Shown here: positions 46,597 through 58,453 of the stretch, piece by piece
Numbering within the stretch: position 1 is the first letter of the stretch
How the letters are laid out: every line of letters starts with the position of its first letter
From: Nipponacmea schrenckii
Taxonomy: Eukaryota; Mollusca; Gastropoda; Lottiidae
Reading direction: 5' to 3'
NCBI GenBank assembly: GCA_030562195.1
Contig: CM060200.1
Location: 28,063,023-28,127,022 of the forward strand
DNA length: 64,000 bases
Translations under genes and position numbers: made by a program
The notes under the pieces: model-generated
What the model saw: the letters and a program-made list of their open reading frames with translations, nothing else
Databases searched by the model: none
Told to the model about the DNA's origin: nothing

Positions 46597-48769
46597 CATA
46601 GGTCATGTGATCACTAGATATATTATGAATCCAGGTAAAGAGTAAGCATGTGTAAGGGATGGAGAAAACCTACATAGAAATAAGTCGGAGAGACAAATTT
46701 GAAATATGTGCATGTATGGTGCTAAAGTTTGGTGATAGTTGGGAACATAAGGAGCAGGGCTCAGTAATGAGATGTGAAAGGTATATGGGTTTGAATTGTA
46801 GCACTTCTTTACCATTCTTCAACATAGAAGGTGGAAAAGAGTGAATGCCCACCAATAATATATATAGACTCTTTTGAAATGTAAACATAGCTTTTTGAAT
46901 AATACATGTAAATCAAATAACTTTGACGCCTTATACTTCTGTCTAGTTCTGTTTCTTAAATTCACTGATAAATATATACTTTCTTGAAAACTTGAATTTC
47001 ATATCCATTCTAAGACACAGAAACACTTTAATTTTAGGCCTGAAAATATCCATTTAGATAAACCTACCAAATACTCTTTTGAAAAATTCACCACTTTAAC
47101 TGTTGTTTCAGAAGTCTTTCTTCATAAACTTGTAAATTTTTCATATAAGTGTTATTAAAATCTGGTGATCAAAATAAAACCACGAAAAGCCAAAACTAAT
47201 TGTACATAGCTATATATTGTACTCAAAGGCAATACGTAACTTCTAAAAACACAGATAGCACTTTACTGGCACTGGCACTTACATGTTCTGTGATCAACAC
47301 ACTCATTTCACATTCTACAGCTTTTCTGCTTAAAAGTCCACTTTACTCTGACAAACTCCAGGATATCTTGAAGCATTTTAAAATAAAGATACATGTATAT
47401 AGGTGCATTTTTTTAAGCCTTTCTTTATACTTGTGTTTTAAATGTACGCAAAAAACATGCTTGATTATTTTGAAGAAACATATTTAGTTTGTATTGAGCT
47501 ATTATTTCAAGCCTTAGTCATTGTATATAGAAAATAGTTCAATCATATCACAGCAAGCATGGTAGTGTTGGTAAGGGAATATTCAAATAAAGTCCTCGAA
47601 ACCACTGGCCAAGTGGTACAAATGGATCATTGGTGTTAGCAAGCCAAATTAGAAGGAATGCCTCATTTTAATGAAGGGGTTTTACTGTAGAAAAATCATT
47701 GAAGAAATCTTTTGCCTAATTAAATATTCAGCTATTTTTTAGATGTATAATATACTGTATTATAGATATATTAAATATTTTAATAGAACACTGTCTTTAA
47801 TTGCACTGCTTTGTTTTCGAAATGTTTTTTTTTTTTTTTCGAATTTCACATTTGATTATTCTCTAAGAAGGCAACATGCCACAAACTACCCGTTGCTGTC
47901 TGCTATTCAAACTGCGTGACTTGTATTTATTTAACTGCAGTTTTAAACTGCTAATTTCATTACTTTTGTAGCTGACTTTTTTATTTTTAATTTTTGCGTT
48001 TTTTATTTCAATTTCTACAGTTTTATTCTCATCCACCTGAAAACTTACAGGTAGATAGACATTGTTAATGCGATCTTAAATAATTTTTCAAATTTTCGAC
48101 ATCACTTCCGGTTTTGAAGATATTCTTTTGTAAATTTTAAAAACTTAACTTCCGGAATTCTTAAGATATTTCAAAAATTCGTTTTGCAACATGCTACAAA
48201 TAGTCATACAAAAAAACGAAGATGAAAAAATCGGGACCGGAAGCAAAGGATAAGCCGCAATATTGAAATGTTAAACTTTTGTAAAATTAAAAATGGGGCT
48301 TCAGGTGATAAAGCGATTTTCATTATTTTTTCATATCTTATGACTAGAGTCGATTGCGCAATTATATTTGGGAGCCGATTTTTGAATTTTGATTTTGATG
48401 TTCTTTTATTTCCATTTTAATTTTTTTGGTAATGACCAAAATTTCAAAGGCCTGTATTTCGTGACCTTGATCTTTGGTGACCTTGTGACCTGAACACGAG
48501 TTATTGCCCTTGATGATATCTATTCAATGATATATTCATATGTGTTGTCCGATGTCTACTTTTATTTTTAAAGAGCTCTGTTACGTGGACTAATTTATAA
48601 ATAACAAAAATTCATATTGAATCTTATTACAGTGTATCTGCTCTTTGTAATGAAAACTCCATTTATTTCTTGTCAACTCTTTCATCTGCAAAACAAAATA
48701 GTTAGTGAACGCTCTAAAAAACACAATTTTTGTCAAATTCAATTCGTCTACAATAGTTAGTGAACGCTC
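46597..48769. other. 3' flank of SLC30A5 and intergenic repeats
   Basis: Likely 3' untranslated region, with AATAAA at 47173-47178 and 47586-47591. A dispersed-repeat fragment lies at about 46965-47035. At about 48.08-48.25 kb CTTCCGG/CCGGAAG motifs recur, with GACCTTGATCTTTGGTGACC at 48.46 kb, recalling the inverted-repeat element in channel gene B. A 20-base phrase ATAGTTAGTGAACGCTCTA occurs twice, 54 bases apart (about 48.70 and 48.75 kb). No gene is seen. Confidence 0.5.
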
Positions 48770-51707
48770 TACGGGGTCGGGTATGTCCGGACATCGGGTC
48801 CGACCGGACAGTTTTTTTATCCAATGATTTTTCCGTACGGTTGCTTGGGAGCTTTCTCAGACATGCGTAAAAACAATCGCGCTGGTCTTCCCGCGAAATT
48901 AAAACCAACAACGGCGTCCCTTTTCACACAAATTTCCGATAAACAGACATCTGACCTTTAAGGTAAGTTTTTTTAGAGCTTGCGCTAATGTTGTTACATT
49001 AAGCAATTAGCCAATAGCTTTCAAGTAAACAGATTTATTTATAGTTTTTATGTAAATTCTTCAACTACGATGTTTAACCGTTCGTTCTGTAAGGGAGATA
49101 ACTTAGGGACAAGTTCGTTTACATTACAATCCTTGTGTCCGGTAAGACCCGATGAAATATTTTACCTTCGGGTTTTATCGGACGATATATTTTATTTTGT
49201 AGTGATGAATATTTTTGTTTGATTTTCAATTTTAATTCCCATTTCAGCTGAAAGTGAAGGGGCAGAAGGGAAATTATAATTACACATCAGCAACTCTTCA
49301 AATCGCCATCGATTTGGTTAAAACCAAACAGCTTTCTTTACGCAAGGCTTCTTCCACATATAACATCCCAAAAAGTACCTTATACGATAAAGTCACCGAA
49401 AGAACCCCAGTTATTCCCCAAACCCGCACTATCTTGACAACAGAGGAGGAAGAAAAATTGGCAAACTGGGTTCTCCAAATGAGCAAAATAGGTTATGGCC
49501 GAACACGGTACGAACTTCTTTGTACCGTGAAAAAAATTATGGATGCCGATGGGAGGCCCAACCCCTTTTATGATAATATGCCCGGAAAAGATTGGTATTA
49601 TGGCTTTCTTAAAAGACACCCAAAATTGAGCGCCAGAACCCCCATGCAATTGGCCAGAAAGGGCATTAATTAGTCCTGAAAGAGTTAAAAAATGGTTTCA
49701 GGATTTTAAAGATTTCATGGACACAGAAGTTAATGACCCATCAATATTTAAGGATCCTAGCAGATGGTATAATGCCGATGAATCAGGTTTTCCCCTTTGC
49801 CCTAAAACTAGCAAAGTTCTAGCTGAGCGAGGTGCTCATAATGTTTATAATTTCACTGCCTCAGAAAAAACACAAATAACCGTGCTTGCTGCCATGAGCG
49901 CAAGCGCTCATTACATAAACCCCTTAATTGTATTTCCTGGACAAAGATTTTTATACAATCCTTTGGAGAGGTTTGAAGAGGCTTCTTTCGGAAGATCTGA
50001 TTCTGGGTGGATGGACTCAGAATTATTTGCTCGGTGGCTTAAGGATCTATTCATTCCAGAAATTAATGCCCGTGGAGTCAAGAGACCAATGGTTTTATTT
50101 GTTGATGGGCATTCGACTCATATTACCTTGGAAGCGTGTGATCTTTGTCGTAGTAACGGTGTAATTTTGTACTGCTTGCTTGAGCATGCTTCTCATCTAA
50201 TTCAACCTTGCGATCTGCGACTTTTTGGCTCATTGAAAGAGGCATGGAAACAAGCAGTGCGAAATTACCAATTCGAAAATATTGGGGCAACAGTTACCAA
50301 GCAAATGTTTGCTAGAGTGTTTAAGGGGGCATGGAAAAATCTTCATCTGTTGAAAATGCAATAAAAGGCTTCTACGAGGCTGGACTCTTCCCTTTGAACG
50401 TAGAGATGGTACTTAAAACAGAAAAAATGGTGCCGAGTCAAATATTCTATAGAAAACCAACTGTACTATCATCACCATTATCATCACACACACTTGTCAC
50501 ATCAAACGTACCTGCTACTTCTTCATCCTTTTCATCTGCAATCTTACCTGTTGTATCATCAAATACCGCTATCACTGCTGCTTTACCATCATCGTCTTCA
50601 CCACCATTGACACCATTATCATCGAATTTACCATCATCGAATTCACCACCATCAACACCATTATCACCGAATTTACCATCAACATCAAATTTACCATCAT
50701 CACCGACTTTACCATCATCAACGTCATTAACATCATCCACTTTATCATCATCAACGTCATTAGCATCATCCACTTTATCATCATCATCATCGATTTTACC
50801 ATCATCAGTTTTGCCGGTCACTGTCGCTTCGTCAAATACTGGTACACCAAATGTCAGCAAATCAGTAGATGATATTCTAGTCATTCCTCGTGTAGCTCCC
50901 AAAGATGTCAAATCTACCCAGCCTAAACGCCAGGCCCTACCGAAAGCTGTTTCAGGGAATAAATTTAGAGAGATGCTGGTAGCAAAATTGAAACAAAAAG
51001 AAGAAGAATCAAAAGCAAAGGAAGAGAGAAAGCGAGAGAGAGGGGAAAGGAAGGTTGAAAAGGAGAGAGAAAACGAGAGAAAAAAGGCAGAAAAAGAGGT
51101 GAAGAAACGAGAGCGAGAAGAACAAAAATTACGTAAATTAGCCCAGAAAATAAAAAGTAGTAAGAGGGATGAAGAAATGCTTTTAGTGGATGACAACTCT
51201 GATGACGACTTAACGACAAAAATAGATCAAAATCAGTGTTATAAATGCGAAGAAAAATATGATGATAATGAATCTAATTGGATTGGCTGCAGCAACTGTC
51301 CTCGTTGGCTACATAGGTCATGCGCTGATATGGATCTTCTGAGTATGACGGAGGAACAAATTATAGATTTATATTTCGAGTGCCAATTTTGCTAAAATAC
51401 TTTTTCATGTGTTCAAAGTAGTTCTTGTTATCCATAAAATTGTGTTATTTGCATTTAATTACTCGATCCGATGCCATTCAAGGTTTTATTTATAATTATT
51501 TATTTTTAGCCTTTTATTTGGTTAGTTATTTGTTATTTTACGACTGTAAATACGGTATGAATGAAATTGTAAAAAAGCATTTTAAATTGATAAAATATTA
51601 TTGTTAATGTTTTACGCATGTGTGAATTTTTTTTTAAAATGAAAGCAACCGTCCGGATAGACCCGATGATATGTCCGATTTGACACTCCATGTCCGAATA
51701 GGCCCTA
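48770..51707 (+). mobile_element. Pogo/Tigger-like DNA transposon, nearly complete
   Basis: The transposase lies between imperfect inverted ends flanked by TA. The left end has ATCGGGTCCGACCGGACAG (about 48793). The right end read in reverse has ATCGGGTCTATCCGGACGG (about 51650-51670). Further copies of the GTCCGGTAAGACCCGATG-type motif lie at about 49138 and, inverted, at about 49165-49185. Such repeated subterminal sites are what a transposase would bind. The exact termini are uncertain. Confidence 0.6.
49248..51395 (+). pseudogene. DDE-1 (pogo/CENP-B-like) transposase with C-terminal PHD finger, two frameshifts
   Basis: Segments: 49248-49662, 49663-50338 and 50339-51395, in three alternating frames. 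Order of parts: a psq-type helix-turn-helix (S.RKAS..YNIPKSTLYDK), a CENP-B/Tc5-type second DNA-binding domain (EEEEKLANWV ... GKDWYYGFLKRHP), then the DDE-1 domain. All three catalytic acids are visible: NADESGF, LFVDGHSTH and QPCDLRLFGSLK. After GFYEAGLFPLN comes a Ser/Thr/Pro-rich stretch, a charged coiled coil, and a C4-H-C3 PHD finger (CYKC ... CSNC ... H..C ... CQFC). Frameshift one is an extra base in GGG near 49661. Frameshift two is a missing base in the A-run near 50336. Both are homopolymers, so sequencing error is possible as well as decay. The open frame starts at an acceptor (CAG, 49245-49247) with no ATG, so a 5' exon is probably missing from this prediction. Confidence 0.82.
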
Positions 51708-51979
51708 CATCGCGTAATATGAACTTTGCCACATCTAGGGGGAAATAACTCTTCGATATTAATAAACTACTTTCGATTTCATTAACCAGATGTTAAAGGA
51801 ATAATAAGCTTTATGTCAATAATACAATTTTCCGGTAAAAAGACATGTTATAATTACGTCCAAACTATAAAATGACACATATTCACCGTCAAAATTAAAT
51901 ATTACGCGATTTTCGACTGAAATTGTCATTTTATGGAGGCCGCCATTGATGGCTTTATGATCGTGAATATGCGAGATTA

Positions 51980-52016
51980 TGACGTCACGTCGTAGATAGA
52001 AAGATAAACAAACATG
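51980..52016 (+). promoter_or_regulatory. CRE-containing promoter-like segment, plus-strand ATG downstream
   Basis: A perfect cAMP-response element TGACGTCA (51980-51987) lies 27 bases before ATG 52014, in AACATGGCTG. The reading frame from that ATG closes after 17 codons (FEPERNQS then stop), so the gene it once served is not seen. Confidence 0.4.
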
Positions 52017-52810
52017 GCTGCTGACATTCAGTCCGATCAATTTGAGCCAGAACGCAATCAATCTTGACAATCAGGACTAACAATAGCATGCCATAATCTA
52101 CATTACAAGGACTGGATATTCCGGAAACAAATTTAGTATATATCATATCTAGACCGGACGGTACAGGTTGTAAATAAAAGCGACAGCGAAGTAGGCATCG
52201 TCGAAATTCACAATTACTTTCGGCCTACACGTTTTTAATAAGGAATCAATTCGAACAGATTACCCGAGTACATACCTCCTCTAAGAATTTTATTTATCAA
52301 ACCTAACGTGTACTGTCATTGTCACCTGCCTTGCAAGATATAGAAAAGTAGTTTTAGCCGCTGGCGGCCTTGGCTTAATTTGTCTAGTGTCGATGTTCTA
52401 ACCCCTATTAATGCTAATTATATTATTGACTCACCTCAGTTTGTGCATTTCGCATTTCGCGTTTTTTTATCGTTTTTGTAGACGGCAAATACGTCCATCC
52501 TTTGTGAGTAGTTTCCTGTGGACGCAAACGGTAGGAAAATCTGTTTCTTTCAGCAACTTACCAACGGGTGCAATCCCAGGACCAAAGCGGTTTAGTTTAC
52601 CGACTTCGAAGCCGGCCGGTAGAATATGTTTTTCACACACGACTTTATTTGTTGAGAAATGAAACGTATCCAATGTCGAACCTGTACCGATATTGTTGAG
52701 CTCTTTTGTAGATTCTTAGTGGGATCTGGTATTCGTTAATAGCTTACGTCTTTATTTCTCTACTTATTGTTAAGGCATACCCGAGCTTGACATTCCGCCA
52801 TTTTGATATT

Positions 52811-52862
52811 CTATCTACGACGTGACGTCATGCTACGTGACGTTCCTAACAAAGATGGCGGC
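52811..52862 (+). promoter_or_regulatory. CRE and YY1-type promoter motifs upstream of the THAP gene
   Basis: TGACGTCA at 52823-52830, a second ACGTGACGTT at about 52835, and AAGATGGCGGCC at about 52852-52863, which fits the YY1 consensus. The 20 bases at 52811-52830 are the exact reverse complement of 51980-51999. The local CpG content is above that of the surroundings. Confidence 0.5.
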
Positions 52863-53006
52863 CCCCAGGTATTGGAATTTATTGATTTTAATGGGGAACC
52901 AAACTCAAATTATCTGCCCCTGAAGATGGCGCCACCGACTAGGGTCCCGGAAGTCGACATCACGCTTACTGACAGCCATACTTCCACTAATACGCGATCG
53001 TGAATC

Positions 53007-54284
53007 ATGCCTGTAACTTGTTATTGTGTTCCGGGATGTTCGAAGAGGGGAGGATTTTTGTTTCCCACTGAAAATATTCGTCGGAAACAGTGAATTGTGG
53101 CCGTAAGCAGGCGGGAATCTTTGAAAGGAGATACACTGTGGCCCACTTCGTCCAGTTTCGTCTGCAAGAAGTGCAAGGAATGGAAAGGAGTGGAATTTAC
53201 GTCCTCCAGCAAGTGTTTGCTTTATTAGATAAGTTTCCTTTTGTAATTTTGAAATAGTTGTCATTGTATTAGTATGTCTATATTCTTTGAAAACCATGGA
53301 TGAAATGAGTAGTGTTTTGTGGCAACTGTCTGATCACTGACAGCAATGTTTTACTGACTAAGCCTCTTCATATTGTCTTATTATGGCCTAGTTTGCCTTT
53401 GATCTACAAATTAATTTATGAGGCCTATGATATTACTGATAATTTTAATTCTAATAAGTGGGTTTATTTTTACTGGACATTTCTTTTAAGGAAGTGTGTT
53501 TGAAATTTTCATTCATTCATCCTATGAATATATAGACATACTAAGAATTAAGATGTGTTGAAGATTGAAATGCATTTTAAGATTATCAGTTTACATTATG
53601 AAAGTGCGTTTCATTTTTTAAAATAATCCATTATTATGCCTATAATTCGGTATATATTATACTTATCTTTCTTGTACATGTAATCTATTCTGATGAACAT
53701 TTTTAAAAAGAATATGAAAAAATTTGGATGCTAATAATGAAGCCCTGATGTTGATTTTTTTTTCCTAAAATTATTTTTCTTCTGTTCTGCTTGTTTCATT
53801 TCTTTTTTTCAGGTAACTCATGCCAGTCTTGTGGGCAAAGGCCATAGTTAAAAACACAGGTTAACATATTTAGGTGAGTTAAAAGTTTTTTGTATTTTAC
53901 ACATTTTTTTAAACATTCAATTTTACAAAATAGGCATTTGGTCAACTGACCTCATTAACTGTTACCAGAGGCTAAACTGAAAAAAAAAAAACACAGCAAT
54001 TAGGCTGTTGTGTAAGTCTTTGAGTGCATCCAATCTCATATTTGCTTCCTTGACAACAGTTTTCTTTTATTTCTTTGTTGAATACTAGCTAGTGTGCTTT
54101 TGTGAATTGAAAAATACTGCTGCTGGAAAGGAACTGCATGTAAGTTTATACTTTATTTCTACAAATCATGACCTTATGATTATATATTCTTTTTTCAGGA
54201 ACAATTCCTTTGAGATGTCAGGAAAACCTGTATCTGTTCCATCAGTTTTCCAGTGGTCTGAAGAAACAACAGATGAAACTTGGT
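53007..54284 (+). pseudogene. THAP-domain gene, first two exons, broken
   Basis: Exons 53007-53212 and 54199-54284 join in frame (phase 2 to 1). Exon 1 begins MPVTCYCVPGC, then GFLFP and R-R-K-Q, the typical start of a THAP zinc finger (C-x3-C, FP motif). The next codon is TGA at 53091-53093 where THAP domains have an invariant Trp (TGG). Farther on the C..HF motif is lost (VCKKCKEW). Exon 2 gives KPVSVPSVFQW, the short segment that usually follows a THAP domain. THAP domains bind DNA and occur both in host factors and in P-element- or Kolobok-type transposases. The exon 2 donor (GTGAGT) implies further exons, not found with confidence. The ORF at 57704 is not in phase for a direct join. Confidence 0.6.
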
Positions 54285-56065
54285 GTGAGTGTTCCTAATC
54301 ACCCAAGGATGAACTTTGATTAATATCATGAAAAATCTTTAATTCATTGATTACTCTTGTCAACCTCCCAGACAAATCGACTGCCATTATAAATGTTGGC
54401 GCGTTATGATTGCCATCACTATTTTCATTTCTGCTCGGCATTCTGATTTTAAAAAAAAAAGAGTCTGTTGATGTTAGCCTCAAATACTTCAGAAAACTAT
54501 TCGTGTAGGATTTTGTGCGTCATTGTCAAGTTTCTTTTCAAATTGTTCAAGACAGCAGTGGGTTGCTTCTTATTTCAGTAGAGTAAATTTGATGTCAGTA
54601 TTGATATCTTTGTAAATGTCATAATTTGGAGTTACCAATAAATATTTTTTTCCAATACCTATGTTCAAGATTTTTATTTCTGTCAATAAATACAACCCTA
54701 AAAAAGAAAACTGTTGTAATCTTTAAATTTTTAACAATTCAACCACAGAACTAATAGGTTGAAATCCTACTTGAACTGAAGGAAATTTTCGACATAATTT
54801 TGGAAGGATTAAGTTTTGAATTTCTTTTAAGTGAAGCGCAAAGGAAAATATTAGATCTAGGGCTAGTATTACCATAAATCAAACCAAAATTCTCAACTAG
54901 CCTCACTGATTACGTTGTGCCCTAAATATATACTCAGAATGTGTTTTTGGGTCCTTAAAGAACACATTTCCCTCTTTGCCTACAAACTGTGAGTTGGATC
55001 CAAATTTCAGTCTGAAATTCCCCTCTATAAAATCATATTTCCAATTTTGAGTATAACTTAAATGGCCATGGTTGGCATTTTCAAAACCTTAAGACAATCT
55101 AAACTTGTTTTGAGGTTAATATTTCAATGATACAAATAAGATTAGAACTACAAGGCCTATCATATTAATGTATGTAGGCCTAGCCTATTGTGTGGCCACA
55201 AAAATAATTCTGATAGCCTTAGATTGACTTAAAAAGGTTTTTAAAATGGCAACAATAAAAAAATATTTTGAAATGTGGTTCATTTTCTCTAAAAATTTCT
55301 ATGATTTGTAGGGTAATATGTTCAATGCCATGGGAAAGTTTATAACTTTATATTTCTATAGACCCTAAAGTAGAAGCCATTCTTTGAGAATGGAAATTAA
55401 TTGACAATTATATTTTGATTACTTGTGACGTGAGGAAAATTCAAAATTCATTAAGCACTAGCCTAGAACTGTATCAGTCCGGGCAGTAGACCGGTCAGTA
55501 GAACTAGAAGACCACCGTAGTTAGCATACGGTAGGCCTAGTATTAATAGTATTAGCCTAGGCCTATTGAATCATGCCTACAATCATACATAGTTACCATT
55601 TGTCTTGTCTGGGCTAAAACAATGATTATCTAAGATTATCATTAAGATTTCAAGTATTTTTCAACTCCAATAATCAACAAACGATAGTCGCGAAGGAAAT
55701 TTGTCCAAACCCCGGCTGTCACTTGACTAGGTCTACTTTCGATTCTCACAAACTTTCAGCGGACGTATTCGTTCGAAGCTTAGCCGACGGGTAAAACTGA
55801 TTGTAACTTTTGGTTTAATGTTTTTTCTACCAGAAACCTCCCCTATTTTAGATTTTAGTTCCTTTTCAAAGTTTAGATAGGTCCCATAAACCAAAATCAC
55901 GCTTACTATTTACATAGTCGGCCATGATTGCACACAACGCTTTAGGACCGCAATAGTCGCCGCGCCCCCTACATCAAGGAAAGACAACTCGCGAGTTTGG
56001 TTCCCCATTTGAAATATTAGACAAAATAAAATAGATTTTTGAATTTTGATTTTGATATTTTAACC
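54285..56065. other. Intergenic or intronic, no gene recognised
   Basis: AT-rich sequence with several copies of the palindrome TAGGCCTA (about 55.18, 55.53 and 55.56 kb). The motif TTTGGTTCCCCATTTGA near 56.0 kb is the inverse of a motif at about 52.90 kb. Minus-strand ORFs here show no domain. Confidence 0.45.
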
Positions 56066-56712
56066 ACAGGCACCAGATTCTGATAAAAAATATAAAAAAA
56101 AAATTCGTATATATATTAAGAATAGAAAGGTACCTAAGGCGCCATCTTGTTCTAAAAAGTATTGGTCACGGAAGTAGGCAAAGATTACGTCATAGTACGG
56201 ATTGAATAAATTCCTGTCCATTGATTGGTCAGACTTATTTGCGAGGTTTCTTCAAAACAAACCCTTTGTTGTGATTTTATCTGAGCGATGTTCTTGACAT
56301 CTGAGCAGTGTCGTGCCCTGGAATACGCCGAAAAGGGACACAATTTGGTTATAATAGGTCAGGCTGGAACTGGAAAGAGCTTTTTTATTATAGAATGTGT
56401 TAAAAAATTGTGGAAAACGTATCGCAATTACCGCCAGCACTGGAATTGCTGCGAAGCAATTTCAGAACGGTACCACTGTTCATCACTGGGCAGGTTTACG
56501 CGATGGCAGGTACAACCAACACGAACTGTTGAATATACTACAGAAAGAAGAAGGCTGTACCACCTCATCAAGAATTAAAGACACCGATGTCTTAGTAATT
56601 GATGAAATTAGTATGATTACACAGGCACCAGATTCTGATAAAAAAAAAAAAAAAAAAAAAAATCGTATATATATTAAGAATAGAAAGGTACCTAAGGCGC
56701 CATCTTGTTCTT
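56066..56712 (+). repeat. Pair of direct repeats bracketing a helicase exon copy
   Basis: The block ACAGGCACCAGATTCTGATA, then A-rich, then ATATTAAGAATAGAAAGGTA and CCTAAGGCGCCATCTTGTTC occurs at about 56066-56150 and again at 56620-56712. The second copy has a 22-base A homopolymer and interrupts the helicase exon after DEISMI. A shorter piece (ACAGGCACCAGATTATG) is at about 57.49 kb. Confidence 0.75.
56217..56620 (+). pseudogene. Truncated copy of PIF1-like helicase exon 1
   Basis: Nearly identical to the minus-strand exon 1 at 62226-62588 plus its upstream 70 bases. It has the Walker A motif GQAGTGKS (about 56358-56381) and Walker B VLVIDEISMI (about 56590-56619). Eleven bases are missing after the codons for VKKL (near 56409), which shifts the frame, and the end is replaced by a repeat. 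Homology begins exactly where the palindrome spacer of the 62-kb copy begins (62656). Confidence 0.82.
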
Positions 56713-57703
56713 ACATTACTTGCTGATCCTCGGCGATGTTTCTCGTTATATCTTCATAATTCATACCGTTTTTCACATGCTTTGACATTCAAACAATATT
56801 GTTAAATATTTCTTAAACTAAAAAAAACCCTTTTACATGATAACAACAGTATAAAATGTCGTATTTTATCGAAATACATTAATTCTTACTCCAAATAAAA
56901 GTATGGGGTACGGAAGATAAACAAAGATGACGTCATTCTCCGCAGTTGTTTAAATTGCTTTTGTTTGATTGGTCATAAATATTGTATTCAATAATGCGGG
57001 AAATTCAAGCACAGAATTAAAAAAAATAATAATAATGTCCAAAGAGGCTACTTTAGCATGGTAAATGTTCTTATTTGATATCTAATAATTATTAGGCAGT
57101 TTTAGATTTAAAAATATAAATATATTTCTAAAAAAAAAATTAATTCCTGATTAAAAAAAAAAAAATATGTCATTTAGATTTAAGTTTACTAATAAAATAA
57201 TAAGCACCTGAGTTAATGATTAATTATTTTTTGGACCAAATTCAGGTGTCTGTCTAAAAAATATACATTAGAAATAGGCTACTACAAGAATTAATATTAA
57301 TTTCAATATCTCTCTAAATTTTATTTAGGCCTAAGCTAGCCTATTGAGCCTAGGTCAGGCCTATTGAGCCTAGGTCAGGCCTATTGAGCCTAGGTCAGGC
57401 CTATTGTATTTAAAACTAATTATTTAGACATTTTCCTGATGCACAAAAGAATAGCATATTATTAATTCTAAATTGAACCATGAATATATTTAACACAGGC
57501 ACCAGATTATGTTTTTTTAAAAACAAAAATACATCTATTATAGTAGGCCTAGGCCTATAGATCTAGAAAATATAGACCATACAAGAAGAATGATATTTTT
57601 TTGCATTTTTGATTTGGAATATTCCAAAGCTAGATAAGCTTATATTCTGCAATGTTCTATTCAACCTAATATAAACATTGCTTCTTGCTTCTGTATATTT
57701 CAG
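56713..57703. other. No gene recognised; 20-bp tandem repeat inside
   Basis: AT-rich sequence with homopolymer A runs. At 57350-57412 the 20-mer CCTATTGAGCCTAGGTCAGG is repeated three times. Confidence 0.5.
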
Positions 57704-58453
57704 CCTACATGAACTATACATACAAGATGAGGCTTCTTTTGTAACCGCTAAAAGTGTATTTGAAAATTTTTTGAAGAAATTAGGGGCCCTTACACCTGCC
57801 TATGTTGGTAGGTGTGTCCTTAATGCTTTTCCTACAGTAAAAAAAAACAAAAGAAGAGATCAGACAGATTGGTGCAAATTCATAAAAGTTTATTCTGGCA
57901 TACGAGAGATACACACATCTGAATATTCTAAACTAATTAAATTTGAAGAAATAATAAATAATCTACCTGATAAATTTATAGTGTTAGAAAATGAACACAA
58001 CCATATATTATTGGGCAAACAAACCAACCTTGTCTGTAATGGCAATAAGGTAATGATAGAGATAAAAATCTTCAAAACTGGCATGCTTCATATATCTCTT
58101 TGTAATAAAACAATTCATGAAAGACTAAAATTAACTAAAGTCGATTTTAATAAACCATCCCTTGATTCCTTGTACGCTGTGATTAACAGCCTGCGATTAT
58201 GTGAGGGTGTTCCACAAAATGCAATCCGCTACCAAAACAAAGAAAATATTTTGATACAAGTGAATAAAAATGGGGAAAATGTTGCTTATTCAACACAGTG
58301 TGAGAAAATTATTCCTATAACATCATACAAAAAAACATTAGCATGTAAGAAGTGCAACTCTGAAAAATCTAGTGTAAATGCTCACAACAAAATACAGGTA
58401 CAGAATTCAACAAATAATGAAGCTCATATACAAACAAATTCTGACCAAACATC
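57704..58453 (+). CDS. Unrecognised protein, internal exon running into the assembly gap
   Basis: An open frame of about 250 codons follows a good acceptor (TATATTTCAG, ending 57703) with one leftover base. It starts LHELYIQDEASFVTAKSVF. It has a basic KKNKRRDQTDW patch at about residue 50, an ENEHNHILLGKQ stretch near 105, and a CKKC pair near 230, a possible zinc-binding knuckle. No ATG begins the exon, so upstream exons are expected. It is cut off by the run of N. I do not recognise the family. Its setting among THAP, transposase and PIF1 remnants suggests a mobile-element protein. Confidence 0.5.

Noticed and set aside
50447..51196. 249-codon minus-strand ORF rich in Asp and Ser
   Set aside because: It is the antisense shadow of the Ser/Thr/Pro and coiled-coil part of the transposase.
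48770..51707. Reading the PHD protein as a host gene separate from the transposase
   Set aside because: The conserved GFYEAGLFPLN, which ends the DDE-1 domain, is in the same frame as the PHD part, so it is one protein split by a one-base shift.
52905..53297. 130-codon minus-strand ORF opposite the THAP exon
   Set aside because: No recognisable domain; the plus strand has the THAP motifs.
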